Below are positions 40,073 to 49,569 of a stretch of 64,000 bases of DNA, in pieces. Position 1 is the stretch's first letter. Each line of letters begins with the position of its first letter. Location of the stretch: positions 63,759 to 127,758 of the forward strand of contig MLAK01000949.1 of NCBI GenBank assembly GCA_001839685.1, written 5' to 3'. The position numbers and the translations under genes were made by a program. The stretch comes from Tritrichomonas foetus. Taxonomy: Eukaryota; Parabasalia; Tritrichomonadida; Tritrichomonadidae. The notes beneath the pieces were generated by a model. It made no database searches. It saw only the letters and a program-made list of their open reading frames with translations, and was not told the origin of the DNA.

Positions 40073-41263
40073 ATGACAGAAGAACTAATGAGCATGGAAA
40101 CCCAAGTAATTCACGCTAACCACCAGAAGGACCAATACGGCGCAGTTGTTCCACCAATTTATCAGACATCGACGTTTGTTTTTGATTCTGCCGAGCAAGG
40201 CGGCCGTCGCTTCGCTGGCGAAGAGAGCGGCTATATCTACACACGCCTCGGCAACCCAACTACCGCAAATCTCGAAGGAAAGCTCGCCACGCTCGAATGC
40301 GCAGAATCAGCAGCATGCGTTTCATCAGGAATGGCGGCCATTGCTTCAACTGTTTTGACACTTTTGCAAAGTGGTGATCACATCATCTCCGACGACACAT
40401 TGTATGGCTGCACACATTCTCTCTTCGAACACCAACTCAGAAAATTCGGAATCGAAGTCGATTTTATTGATGCATCAAAGCCAGGTGAAGTCAAAAAACA
40501 CATGAAACCAAACACAAAAATTGTTTTCTTCGAAACCCCAGCCAATCCAACACTCAAAATTATCGATATTCAACAAGTTGTTCACGAAGCCCATTCACAG
40601 GAAGGAGTTTTTGTTGTTGTCGACAATACGTTCAACTCACCAATCACCACTCGACCAATCAAATTCGGTGCAGATATTGTTGTTCATTCAATGACCAAGT
40701 ATTTGAATGGCCATACAGATGTTGTCGGTGGCTGCATTTGTTCAACTAAACAAATTATTGATAAAATCAAATGCGAAGGAATCAAAGACATCACAGGTGG
40801 TGTTCTTTCACCACATGACGCCTTTTTGGTTATCAGGGGTTTAATGACACTTGATCTTCGTGTTAGAAAGGCTTCCGCAAATGCAATGATTATGGCTGAG
40901 TTCCTTGAAAACCATCCAGCTGTCGAAAAGGTTTATTATCCTGGTTTAGAATCACACCACAATCATGATGTTGCTGCACGCCAGATGGACACTTTTGGAT
41001 CAATGATTACTTTTGAATTGAAGGGCGGACTAGAAGCAGGAAAGCGTCTTTTGAATACACTCAAATTGATGGTTCTCGCTGTTTCTCTCGGTGGATGCGA
41101 AACACTCATTCAGCATCCTGCATCAATGACACATGCATGCGTGCCACGCGAAGAAAGAGAGGCTGCAGGCCTCACCGATGGAATGATTCGACTCTCAGTT
41201 GGAATTGAAGGAATTGACGACCTCATCAGCGACATCAAGCAGGCACTTGATGGGCTTTTATAA
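40073..41263 (+). CDS. MGL: Methionine gamma-lyase (PLP enzyme)
   Basis: Degrades methionine (and homocysteine/cysteine) to 2-oxobutyrate, ammonia and methanethiol in the cytosol. The enzyme is absent from mammals and well known in trichomonads, Entamoeba and bacteria. The 396 aa match the family length. YIYTRLGNPT (54-63; Tyr56/Arg58 contact PLP phosphate across the dimer), LYGCTH with Tyr111 and Cys113 (the Cys typical of MGL, not of cystathionine lyases), ETPANPTLKIIDI, HSMTKYLNGHTD with Schiff-base Lys209, and C-terminal LAVSLGGCETLIQHPASMTH. The start is taken after the TCACT initiator; the 29 codons upstream (from 39986) are Ser/Asn-rich and have no counterpart in the family. The first ~250 bp are GC-richer than the surroundings, consistent with high expression or the family's bacterial ancestry. 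Confidence 0.95.
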   Translation: MTEELMSMETQVIHANHQKDQYGAVVPPIYQTSTFVFDSAEQGGRRFAGEESGYIYTRLGNPTTANLEGKLATLECAESAACVSSGMAAIASTVLTLLQSGDHIISDDTLYGCTHSLFEHQLRKFGIEVDFIDASKPGEVKKHMKPNTKIVFFETPANPTLKIIDIQQVVHEAHSQEGVFVVVDNTFNSPITTRPIKFGADIVVHSMTKYLNGHTDVVGGCICSTKQIIDKIKCEGIKDITGGVLSPHDAFLVIRGLMTLDLRVRKASANAMIMAEFLENHPAVEKVYYPGLESHHNHDVAARQMDTFGSMITFELKGGLEAGKRLLNTLKLMVLAVSLGGCETLIQHPASMTHACVPREEREAAGLTDGMIRLSVGIEGIDDLISDIKQALDGLL

Positions 41264-41469
41264 AGAATGCTCTTAAAAAAAGACTTTAATCAAAAATGTA
41301 TTCACATAATTTATAATGATACTAATAAACTTTCTTAATAAAATATACATTTTTATGTTTACTTCCTTCAAGATTCAGTTCCATTAATGCTGATTTGTGG
41401 AAACATCAAATTACTTAACAAAATATGAGCACATTAACAAATTCAAATGAGTTAAGGAATCATGAATCT

Positions 41470-41780
41470 GAATGTTAGTAAATCATTTATGATGTTATAA
41501 ACTCATTTATACTATTACTAAATGATTTAACATTGTAGTCAATTCATTTATACTATTGCTAAATGATTTAACATTGTAGTCAACCCATTTATACTATTAC
41601 TAAATGATTTAACATTGTAGTCAATTCATTTATAAAATTATTAATTCATTTATACTATTATTAAATTTTTTGTACAGTTACTAAATCATTTATCATTGTT
41701 ATTAACTCATTTATAGTGCTATTAAATCACTTACAATGTTGCGAAATCATTTACAACATGTTTAATATCATTTATAATGT
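41470..41780. repeat. 41-bp tandem repeat array with degenerate flanks
   Basis: Three clean copies with a period of 41 bp (CATTTATACTATTACTAAAT... at 41504, 41545, 41586 and a fourth start at 41627), with diverging half-copies built on AAATCATTTA/TCATTTATA on both sides. It lies between MGL and the UBR gene, starting ~200 bp after the MGL stop. Confidence 0.8.
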
Positions 41781-42105
41781 GTAAAAATCTGCTATTTTAC
41801 TATGAATTCGTTTACAATCCTATTTCACCATTTCATGACAATACTTTATGTCCATTTGATAGGTAAGAGTCATGTCAAACGAATGAGGCTGCGAGAAATG
41901 GGTGAATAAATCAAATGCAACTGGTAATGTCGAAATGTTTACATATCAGTTTATTGAATGCTCCTTCTTGGAAAGTTCTTTCGTGACTTGTGGATGAAGG
42001 CCATAACTTATTTCATAAACGCAATAAGCATGCACTTAATGAATCGGAATAATTTTATGAAGAGTTGGCGCCAATGATATTTTAATTCAAGTTTCAGATT
42101 CCAGT

Positions 42106-42181
42106 AACTTTTTCTATATTTATGAAAAAGTCGCGACATAAAATACGATTCACTCATAACATTTATCCACAACAACTTTTT
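42106..42181 (+). promoter_or_regulatory. AACTTTTT motif pair upstream of the UBR gene
   Basis: AACTTTTT at 42106-42113 (followed by C) and 42174-42181 (followed by G), 98 and 30 bp before the ATG at 42211. No TCAYW initiator is visible close to this start, so these motifs may matter more here. Confidence 0.35.
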
Positions 42182-42210
42182 GAATTTGAATATTATATAA
42201 AATTTAATAA

Positions 42211-45200
42211 ATGGAAAGACGATTAAAAGAAACATTTCTAATAGCCATTAAAAAAGACTATATTAGAGAAGTTTTAGTATATGCAATGAAATACATAGAG
42301 AATGGTTTCGAAAAAACTGCTCAATTTCCAACTATTGCAGATTATTTGAAATCATTATTTCCACCAACAACATGTGATAAGTCTCAGAAATCCGAAATGT
42401 TAGTGATATCTTGTAAAGATTGTGCTCTCAATAGTAACAGCCTAATGTGTGTTGAATGTTATTTAAATAGTATTCATATGAAAGAGAAACATAGAATTTC
42501 AGTTTTCGTATCAGAATTGGGAACATGTAGTTGTGGTGATCCAACAGCATGGAAACAATCTGGATTTTGTTGTAAACATAATCATGAAATCAAAAATCCA
42601 GAATTAAAAATTCCAAAAGAACTTCGAGAAAAATTTGAATTTGTTTTTAATGAATTATATAATTATTTTATTGATGAATTTAACAACAGTGACTATTTAT
42701 ATAGACTTAACCATCTTCTTCCATTGATTACAAGTTTGACTCAATGGAGCGAAGGTGTTCGAAGATTAGTCGGGAAAATATTTTCTCAACAAGAATTTAT
42801 TGTAAATCTTTTGAATAGGTCGATAACATTTGATCTCGAAACTTCATTCATTGTTAATAATTTTATTTCAGCTTTAATGGATGATTATGTCTTCCGTCAA
42901 AAAGCTGCAATTTCAATAATTCAAAATTTTATTCCATTCTATAAATTGTCACTTCGTTCAACTAATGACAATGTTTTTTTTAGTATTACCCCGATGATAA
43001 TTACTGAGAGTGTATTTAACCTTGGAATTAATTTTGATAATATTATTCAAAATATGATTAAAGCAACTGTAGAATTTTTGTATCAATCTGGTGAATATGA
43101 GTCAAACTCTAAAATTTCTGTCACAGGACATATTTTTAATCATTTTTTTAATTTTCTAAGAAAATCTGGCGATAAAAATCGAATTAACAACAATATTATT
43201 CAATTGGCATTATCATATAAACAAATTGAAGGGTTCTCTCCAAATCACATTAGTGATCATTTGGCATCCATTAAGTTTATGGAAATAATTAACAAATTAC
43301 TGCATTATTTACGCAAAAATGAATTTAATCAAGAACTTTTCGAAATTTTCATTGATTATTTGTCTAAGGCCACTTTTGAAAAAGATTTGGATCCTAATAA
43401 AGATATAGAATTTTCTATGTTTTTAAATTTGCATTATTTAGCAATAGAAACCTTAAAACAAAGTAACAGCATTTCGGAAATATGTGATCGCTATTCGATT
43501 TTCATCAAAAGCTTAGATATTCCACTTTTTATTCTTGTCAATTCTATGTTAAGCACATTTGCAAAATGTAATCAACACTTTAAATCGATTCTGAATCAAA
43601 AAATGAAGCAAATTCAATTATATTCCAACAAGAATTTTATAACTTATTTATTTTATCCATTGTTTTCACTTATTCAAATTCATTTTTGTAATTCTAGTAA
43701 CAAAAGTGAATTTATTGATCAAATTGCAAAACAACTCCAGATTTTTAATGATAATACTATTGGAACTCATAAAGAAAGAATGTTTATATTGATTTTAATT
43801 GTGTCATCTTTAGTTTTTGATCGAGTTTGTTTTGACAGTGATAAAAATAAATTAACAAAATATGTTTTCATAACGAAAAATAAAAATCCCAATCGAGAAT
43901 ATCCAAATAAACCATATATTGATTTCATTAGTTCAATGAAAATAGATATTTCTTATAATAGCCTTAAAGAAAAAGAATATAATGAATCATGGAATATAGT
44001 TCTTCCTTTCTTTTCGCCCAAGCATCTGTATCAAAAATATATTCCAATGTTGTCGAATAATAATCAGGTTATTCTTCCATTTCCTGAATATGTTTTTTAT
44101 CCTAAATTAGCTGGACTAAATGACTCATTTCATTGCAAATATATTTTTGCTTTAATTTTTGAGATATTATATGAATGTCAAGATGCAAGCATTCAATATG
44201 CATTAAATTTGTTTATTGTCTTTTATCAAAACTCTATAAATCAAACAAACGATAACAAAACAACACAAAATTATGAAATTCATGCGAATTCTTTTCATGA
44301 ACTTTATGAAAACATTCCTGATAACTTCAAAGAATTTTATAACGCAAAAATTGAATATAAAAAATGTGGTTGTTTTCTAACATGCATTAAATTGATCGAA
44401 AAGATTGGAAATATCGGAATATCTTTTTTAAAAGAAGTCGGTCTATATCATAAAAAAATCACTAAAACTAAAGAAGAAATCCAAAAAATCAAAAATGATA
44501 TTATTGAAGAATATAATCAAAAATTGCACCTCTACCAAGAAAAACATCTGAAATTGTTCGTTGATGTCGATAGTTGCTATATTTATTCACAAAAATTATA
44601 TATTCCAGTTAATATTATTACATCAAGTGTGAATTGTCAAATTCATTTAAATAGACCAAAAGATGATAGTGATTTTGAAGAGCATAAAATATTAACATCA
44701 TGTTCACATTTTCTGATAACAGATCCTAATCAAGGTGGGTATTGTCCAATATGTAATGCCAAATTTGTCACAGGTTTGCCGAGACATGATCTTCAATATT
44801 ATTATGAAGCAAATAAAAAACTCAATTTTGAAATAAGTGATTTGATTTTTATGATTGAAATTTTAGATTGTCGAAGCCAAATTAAGCCAGAAATACTAAA
44901 TGATGATACATATTATCTTTATCGGAATCTTTTCTTTCATTTTGTTGCTTATTTTGCATCTACTTATAAATCATCAATAATTGGAGCAAATAATATTATT
45001 GATGCCAACTCCAATATAAATGCACAAGATAACCCAAATAATAATATTAACTCATTAAGACTAATCCAAAGTATGGAAGAAGCAAACAGTGATGATGAGT
45101 GCAATAATGACCAAAGTGAGAGTAATTATAATAATGTGAAAAATTCTTCCTGGCCACCACAAAAATATCTGGATGACGTTATTTTTTTAGCATGCGACTA

Positions 45201-45879
45201 TTTAAATGATGAAGAAGGATTTCATTATGCAGTCCATAATTTTATTTGCAAAAAACAAGTTTTCTGTTTGGATAATAATCATCAGCTATCTTTTGGATTC
45301 TTCAAAAAATGCGAATTAATCAGTAAATTTTTTGTTAGTTCAAAAAGACCAACAATACAAGAATGTATTGATTGGGATTTTTTATTTTCTCATGAACAGA
45401 TTATTAAAACCTTTCATCTCACAAATTTATTAAAAATCAATTGTACAGCTTATTCCAATTTAAATATTGATAATATTTATAGAGATGAAAATGCATTTGA
45501 TCTAATTAATGATAATGAATTCAAGCTACCAAATATACCCAAAAATTTTTTAGAATTTGGAGGGGAACCGTTTAATGTTGATTTTTTCGATGATCCTATA
45601 AAACAATATAATTTGGTTTCAGGTGAAATAGAGTTTCCTTGTCTTGATGTGATGTCTAATGAATGTATGATTACGTTGAATTTTAATGGAAGGATAGCGT
45701 CTTCAATTGATATATCAAATGTAGATCAAACTATATACATCCCAAGCATTTATGTTGATGAAGAAGGAAAAGAAGATAGTGGATTTACTCGTGGGAGGTT
45801 ATTGTTTTTGAATGAAGAGAAATATATTTCGATGATGGATGATTTTATGAGTGGTGTTTTAGTTACACGATATTTATAG
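42211..45879 (+). CDS. UBR-box E3 ubiquitin ligase (N-recognin-like)
   Basis: Probable N-degron E3 ligase, 1,222 aa. The UBR zinc box spans 68-123: CKDC, MCVEC, HRISV, GTCSCGDPTAWKQSGFCCKH, including the family's CxCGD(x)xAW and CxxH signature. A long helical middle (~150-800) shows no other recognisable domain. A C-terminal Cys/His cluster at ~830 (CSHFLI...GGYCPICNAKF) looks like a partial or variant RING-H2. The last ~70 residues are weakly UBR1-like. It carries the parts of UBR1/UBR2 but is shorter (~1,750 aa in animals) and I see no ClpS-like domain. Asn/Ile/Lys-rich codon usage is typical of low-expression genes here. The first ATG follows AATTTAATAA. Confidence 0.85.
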   Translation: MERRLKETFLIAIKKDYIREVLVYAMKYIENGFEKTAQFPTIADYLKSLFPPTTCDKSQKSEMLVISCKDCALNSNSLMCVECYLNSIHMKEKHRISVFVSELGTCSCGDPTAWKQSGFCCKHNHEIKNPELKIPKELREKFEFVFNELYNYFIDEFNNSDYLYRLNHLLPLITSLTQWSEGVRRLVGKIFSQQEFIVNLLNRSITFDLETSFIVNNFISALMDDYVFRQKAAISIIQNFIPFYKLSLRSTNDNVFFSITPMIITESVFNLGINFDNIIQNMIKATVEFLYQSGEYESNSKISVTGHIFNHFFNFLRKSGDKNRINNNIIQLALSYKQIEGFSPNHISDHLASIKFMEIINKLLHYLRKNEFNQELFEIFIDYLSKATFEKDLDPNKDIEFSMFLNLHYLAIETLKQSNSISEICDRYSIFIKSLDIPLFILVNSMLSTFAKCNQHFKSILNQKMKQIQLYSNKNFITYLFYPLFSLIQIHFCNSSNKSEFIDQIAKQLQIFNDNTIGTHKERMFILILIVSSLVFDRVCFDSDKNKLTKYVFITKNKNPNREYPNKPYIDFISSMKIDISYNSLKEKEYNESWNIVLPFFSPKHLYQKYIPMLSNNNQVILPFPEYVFYPKLAGLNDSFHCKYIFALIFEILYECQDASIQYALNLFIVFYQNSINQTNDNKTTQNYEIHANSFHELYENIPDNFKEFYNAKIEYKKCGCFLTCIKLIEKIGNIGISFLKEVGLYHKKITKTKEEIQKIKNDIIEEYNQKLHLYQEKHLKLFVDVDSCYIYSQKLYIPVNIITSSVNCQIHLNRPKDDSDFEEHKILTSCSHFLITDPNQGGYCPICNAKFVTGLPRHDLQYYYEANKKLNFEISDLIFMIEILDCRSQIKPEILNDDTYYLYRNLFFHFVAYFASTYKSSIIGANNIIDANSNINAQDNPNNNINSLRLIQSMEEANSDDECNNDQSESNYNNVKNSSWPPQKYLDDVIFLACDYLNDEEGFHYAVHNFICKKQVFCLDNNHQLSFGFFKKCELISKFFVSSKRPTIQECIDWDFLFSHEQIIKTFHLTNLLKINCTAYSNLNIDNIYRDENAFDLINDNEFKLPNIPKNFLEFGGEPFNVDFFDDPIKQYNLVSGEIEFPCLDVMSNECMITLNFNGRIASSIDISNVDQTIYIPSIYVDEEGKEDSGFTRGRLLFLNEEKYISMMDDFMSGVLVTRYL

Positions 45880-45902
45880 TGTGAATTTATCGTAAAATGT
45901 GA

Positions 45903-46019
45903 CATACCAGCTCCTCTTTTGAAGAGATAATATTCAATTCACTAGAACCAAATTATAAACTAATTAAATTTTTACTAGAGCAAGGCGTTGATCCAATGAT
46001 TCCTTGTCAGAGAGTTTGA
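45903..46019 (+). pseudogene. Ankyrin-repeat remnant
   Basis: A 38-codon open stretch lying just after the UBR stop, in another frame, without an ATG at its start. It contains EEIIFNSLEPNYKLIKFLL then EQGVDPMIP, an ankyrin-like helix pair and G.DP loop. It ends at TGA. It reads like a fragment of one of the very numerous trichomonad ankyrin proteins. Confidence 0.5.
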
Positions 46020-47252
46020 ATATTTATTTATGAAAAGATCCAACAAAGACATGGAATGCATATCTAAGAAAAGCTCACACAAATCTTAAGTTGTTATATA
46101 TTTCAATAGTTTTATAATTATTTATTTATTAATTTACTTTTCCGTAAAAGTTTACCCAAATTAGGAGTAAAAAGATGAGGTTTCTTTTTGGTTTGCATGT
46201 TTTTGTTTTTTTCATCATAAAATAATTCATCTCAAAAATCATATGTATAGGGAAACAAACATTTGAAACTTCAACATTATCTTTCTAGGAAAATCAAAAG
46301 ATTAAAGAGCGAGTCTACAAATACTGAAATTAATTCGTCAGGACATAATCATTAATTTCATTCTGATATAATCTATAACGTATATCATACACCTAATATT
46401 AGAATTCATTATATGTAAATGCGCTTCTATGAAAGAAATAAGGAAAGGAGTAGTAAGGAAAAAATCATATATTATTACAAAGATTCCTCATAGATTTTGT
46501 AAGAATTTTTACTTTTGTATTATTGTGAGACCTCGAATACAGATGGTGTTAAAGGGAATCAGACTTGTGACTCTCAAGTCCAAATGAAACTCACAAATAG
46601 AGGAGTATTTCTATACTTTACATAGAATTTCATTGAATTATTTAAATAGCTATTTATTTGAAATTATCGTTGATTTTCAAGATTGTTCCTTCCTTTGTAA
46701 AAAAGTGAAGGAAAATATTTTTCATAAACCATTTACTACATTTCATTTATGTTTATAATCAACAGGAAAAAGGGATTATTATAAAACACTTTGTGATTTC
46801 TTTCTTTGAAAAATTCACAAAGAGATATAAATATTTTCTTTGAATTTTGGAATATTTTGAAAGTGGTTGGTTGATTTTGTCAGATTTAATTCAATTAATG
46901 ATTGGAAATTTTTCTCTTCTAGGAAGATATAAAGTTGTTCCATTTCATGAACAATATGAATTATTAACACAGATTCTGTGATTTTTATTTTGAATTGGGG
47001 AAAATTGCTAATTATGTTTTCAAGGATAACATTCAAAAAATAATCATTACTTTATTAATTCCAATTTATGACATCTACTCAATTTCTCTCAATTAAAAAG
47101 ATTCGTCAAAAATCCTTAAAATATCTGTCTCAAAAAATGAATGTATTGAATCGCTTATCAAAATGAATAAAATACTATTCATAGGGATGAATCAATTTTT
47201 TCGAAAATTTCAGAAGAAAATGCAATGATAAAAAGGATTCAATTTTTTTGAA
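46020..47252. other. Intergenic (1.2 kb)
   Basis: AT-rich; no gene, RNA or repeat recognised. The AAAAAGTT motif is absent, unlike most other 5' flanks in the window. Confidence 0.5.
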
Positions 47253-48983
47253 ATGAAAAGTATCGATAAAATTCTAAACTATACAAATCTACAATTTTCT
47301 TTGTTCACAAGAAATTTCATGATTCGATCCAAGGCACAACTTGTTTTTCAGCAATTTCAGAAACTAATGGACCTTCCAAAATGTGAAGTCCCTCTAATTG
47401 GTGAAAAATATTCAATTCCAAAATTTACCGAGCAAACATTAAAACAACTCTGCCACGAGTTTATCAACATTCAAAGTGGATCTCCAGCAGTTGTAGAACT
47501 TCCTCCGCCTGCCAATCCTATTGGAAGATCAAATGAATCAATTAATCAAAGAAAAAGTAAATTTAACATAAATAACTGCCAAAATGATGATTTTGGTGCA
47601 AATAATAGTGATGAATCCAATTCTTTCAATTCGGGAAATCTTAATTCTAATGGATTTGAATCGACCAATGAAACCATCAATTTTATGAGCGTAGGTGGTT
47701 GTGGATTTGGTGACATAACTGTTACAAGTGGTGTAAAAGGGAATCTTCACTCACTGATTTCATTTTTTATACTTTTTGGACATCCCCCATTTCGAAAATA
47801 TGCCTTTATGGGAGACATGGTCAGCACTAATGGTGAAAATAGTAGAGGTTATCCGAATGATTCACTGACAAAACAAAATAAATCGTCAATCAAAGGTGAG
47901 AAAAAGGATCTTTTTCCGGATCATAACGGCCAAATAGGTTATCAATATGATTCAATTACATCATCAAAAAGTTCAGATATCATTGAAAAGCCCATTATTC
48001 AAAATTTCAATGACGATCAAAATGAATGCAAAGGGGGCAACTATTCATTGGAAGTATGGATATTTTTAATGGCATTGAAATGTGTCTATCCGTCTCATAT
48101 TTATTTATTTAGAGGAATTAATGAACATTTTCCAACGCCATCACAATCAATGTTTAATTCCAATTATTATCGTCCCCAAGGATTACAAAGTGAGGTGATT
48201 TCACAATATTCGAATCAATTATGGAGTGACATCACTTTAACTTTTTCTTATCTTCCTATTTCAATGATTTCTGCAGATCATCTTTATTTCACCAATATAA
48301 GCAATATTGAAATTTTTCCACAATTAAATGATTTGAAAAATCACTACTTGCCAATTCCAACACAGAAAATTTCAATTCAGTCATTTGAAATCTCGAATGA
48401 AGACATATCTGAATTCATTCTCGAAAACAATTTGGCAGGAATAATTGTATGTGGACAAGCAAACAAGCATTGTAGTCATTCATCATATTCCAACATTTAT
48501 CATTACAATTCCGTCAGTTCAAATAATTCATCAAGTGAAAACTTTTCACCAAACAATTGTTCTGACATAATTTCTGATGCTGAATCTGAGTCTGATTGGT
48601 TTTCTGGTAACATTTCCGAAGGAAGTCATTCTGGTAGCCATTCATTGAATGATTTTGGATATTTAGATATGAAAGAAGATTATTATAATGATTATCCTTT
48701 ATCAATGCTCTTTTTTGTTTCTTTAAGTAATGAGAATAGTCAAGAGGCGACATCAGTGATTTTAAGTGACGAAACAATTGAACCAGTGAGATTTAAACTT
48801 CTATCTAAGCCAATTGATCGAGAGAAGGCTATTTTTTTGGAAATAAGTGAAATGAAGAAAACATCAATTCCATCTTCATATCATGGAATTGTAAGACCAC
48901 ATATAAAGCCACAGCGTGGATTCTTTAATTTAAGAGATCTTCCAGCTTTATCAATGATGAAAACCAAGCCATCATCTTTATAA
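47253..48983 (+). CDS. PPP-family pseudophosphatase (metal ligands lost)
   Basis: Protein of 576 aa with the PPP phosphatase scaffold but a degraded active site. At the GDxHG position it has SGVKGNLHSL (159-168; Asp->Gly160, His->Lys162). At GDYVDRG it has GDMVSTNG (187-194; first Asp kept, second Asp->Ser). At RGNHE it has RGINE (287-291; Asn->Ile, His->Asn). The later HGG and RGHQ histidines are also replaced (YFTNISN; VCGQANK). The N-terminal helical part and the PIPT turn match active trichomonad PPP members such as the gene at 21886. Three Ser/Asn/Gly-rich inserts (~90-145, ~195-260, ~425-475) interrupt the core. The frame is intact over 1.7 kb, so this is a maintained non-catalytic protein, not a pseudogene; a binding or regulatory role is inferred. 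Confidence 0.8.
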   Translation: MKSIDKILNYTNLQFSLFTRNFMIRSKAQLVFQQFQKLMDLPKCEVPLIGEKYSIPKFTEQTLKQLCHEFINIQSGSPAVVELPPPANPIGRSNESINQRKSKFNINNCQNDDFGANNSDESNSFNSGNLNSNGFESTNETINFMSVGGCGFGDITVTSGVKGNLHSLISFFILFGHPPFRKYAFMGDMVSTNGENSRGYPNDSLTKQNKSSIKGEKKDLFPDHNGQIGYQYDSITSSKSSDIIEKPIIQNFNDDQNECKGGNYSLEVWIFLMALKCVYPSHIYLFRGINEHFPTPSQSMFNSNYYRPQGLQSEVISQYSNQLWSDITLTFSYLPISMISADHLYFTNISNIEIFPQLNDLKNHYLPIPTQKISIQSFEISNEDISEFILENNLAGIIVCGQANKHCSHSSYSNIYHYNSVSSNNSSSENFSPNNCSDIISDAESESDWFSGNISEGSHSGSHSLNDFGYLDMKEDYYNDYPLSMLFFVSLSNENSQEATSVILSDETIEPVRFKLLSKPIDREKAIFLEISEMKKTSIPSSYHGIVRPHIKPQRGFFNLRDLPALSMMKTKPSSL

Positions 48984-49569
48984 GCCAATTGATCTTTGCT
49001 TTTCATAATTCTTCAATTATTTATTTTTTTTGAAGAATTTTTTATTCAAAATTATTAAATTGTTTATTAAAGCAGTTTATCTTTAGTAGAAAAAAGAAAA
49101 TGAAAATAATAATAAACACGGGTTGTTAATCATCACTATTTTTCTTCTATCATTATTTACTGTATATGATTCTGATATTTTTCTTATCAAGGTAATATTA
49201 TAGCTTGGTCTTTCTATTTCTAATTTGGTCCTTCTTATTTGATGGTAGACCAGGTGAACACTTTTGTTGACTAAAAGATGATTTCATTGGACGTAAAGAT
49301 TATGTAAGAACTTAGATTCAAGATGTTTCATTATATAGTGATTCATATTTCATGACTTGGTTTAAAGTAAAGATGATTGGGAAGATGTGGAACTTATAAA
49401 TAAGTTACTAGAAGCTATTAGCAATAAGAGCTATTCATGAAAGTGAAAACATAAAATTTTTAAATATAATAAAATGAAAAGAAACTTATGTTTGAAAATC
49501 GCATTTAATATCTAAGTTAGATAACATTATATATATAAGCATAGAATAACAGAAGGAAAATATATTTCA
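48984..49569. other. Intergenic between convergent genes
   Basis: AT-rich 3' flanks of the pseudophosphatase (+) and the coiled-coil gene (-); nothing recognised. Confidence 0.5.
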
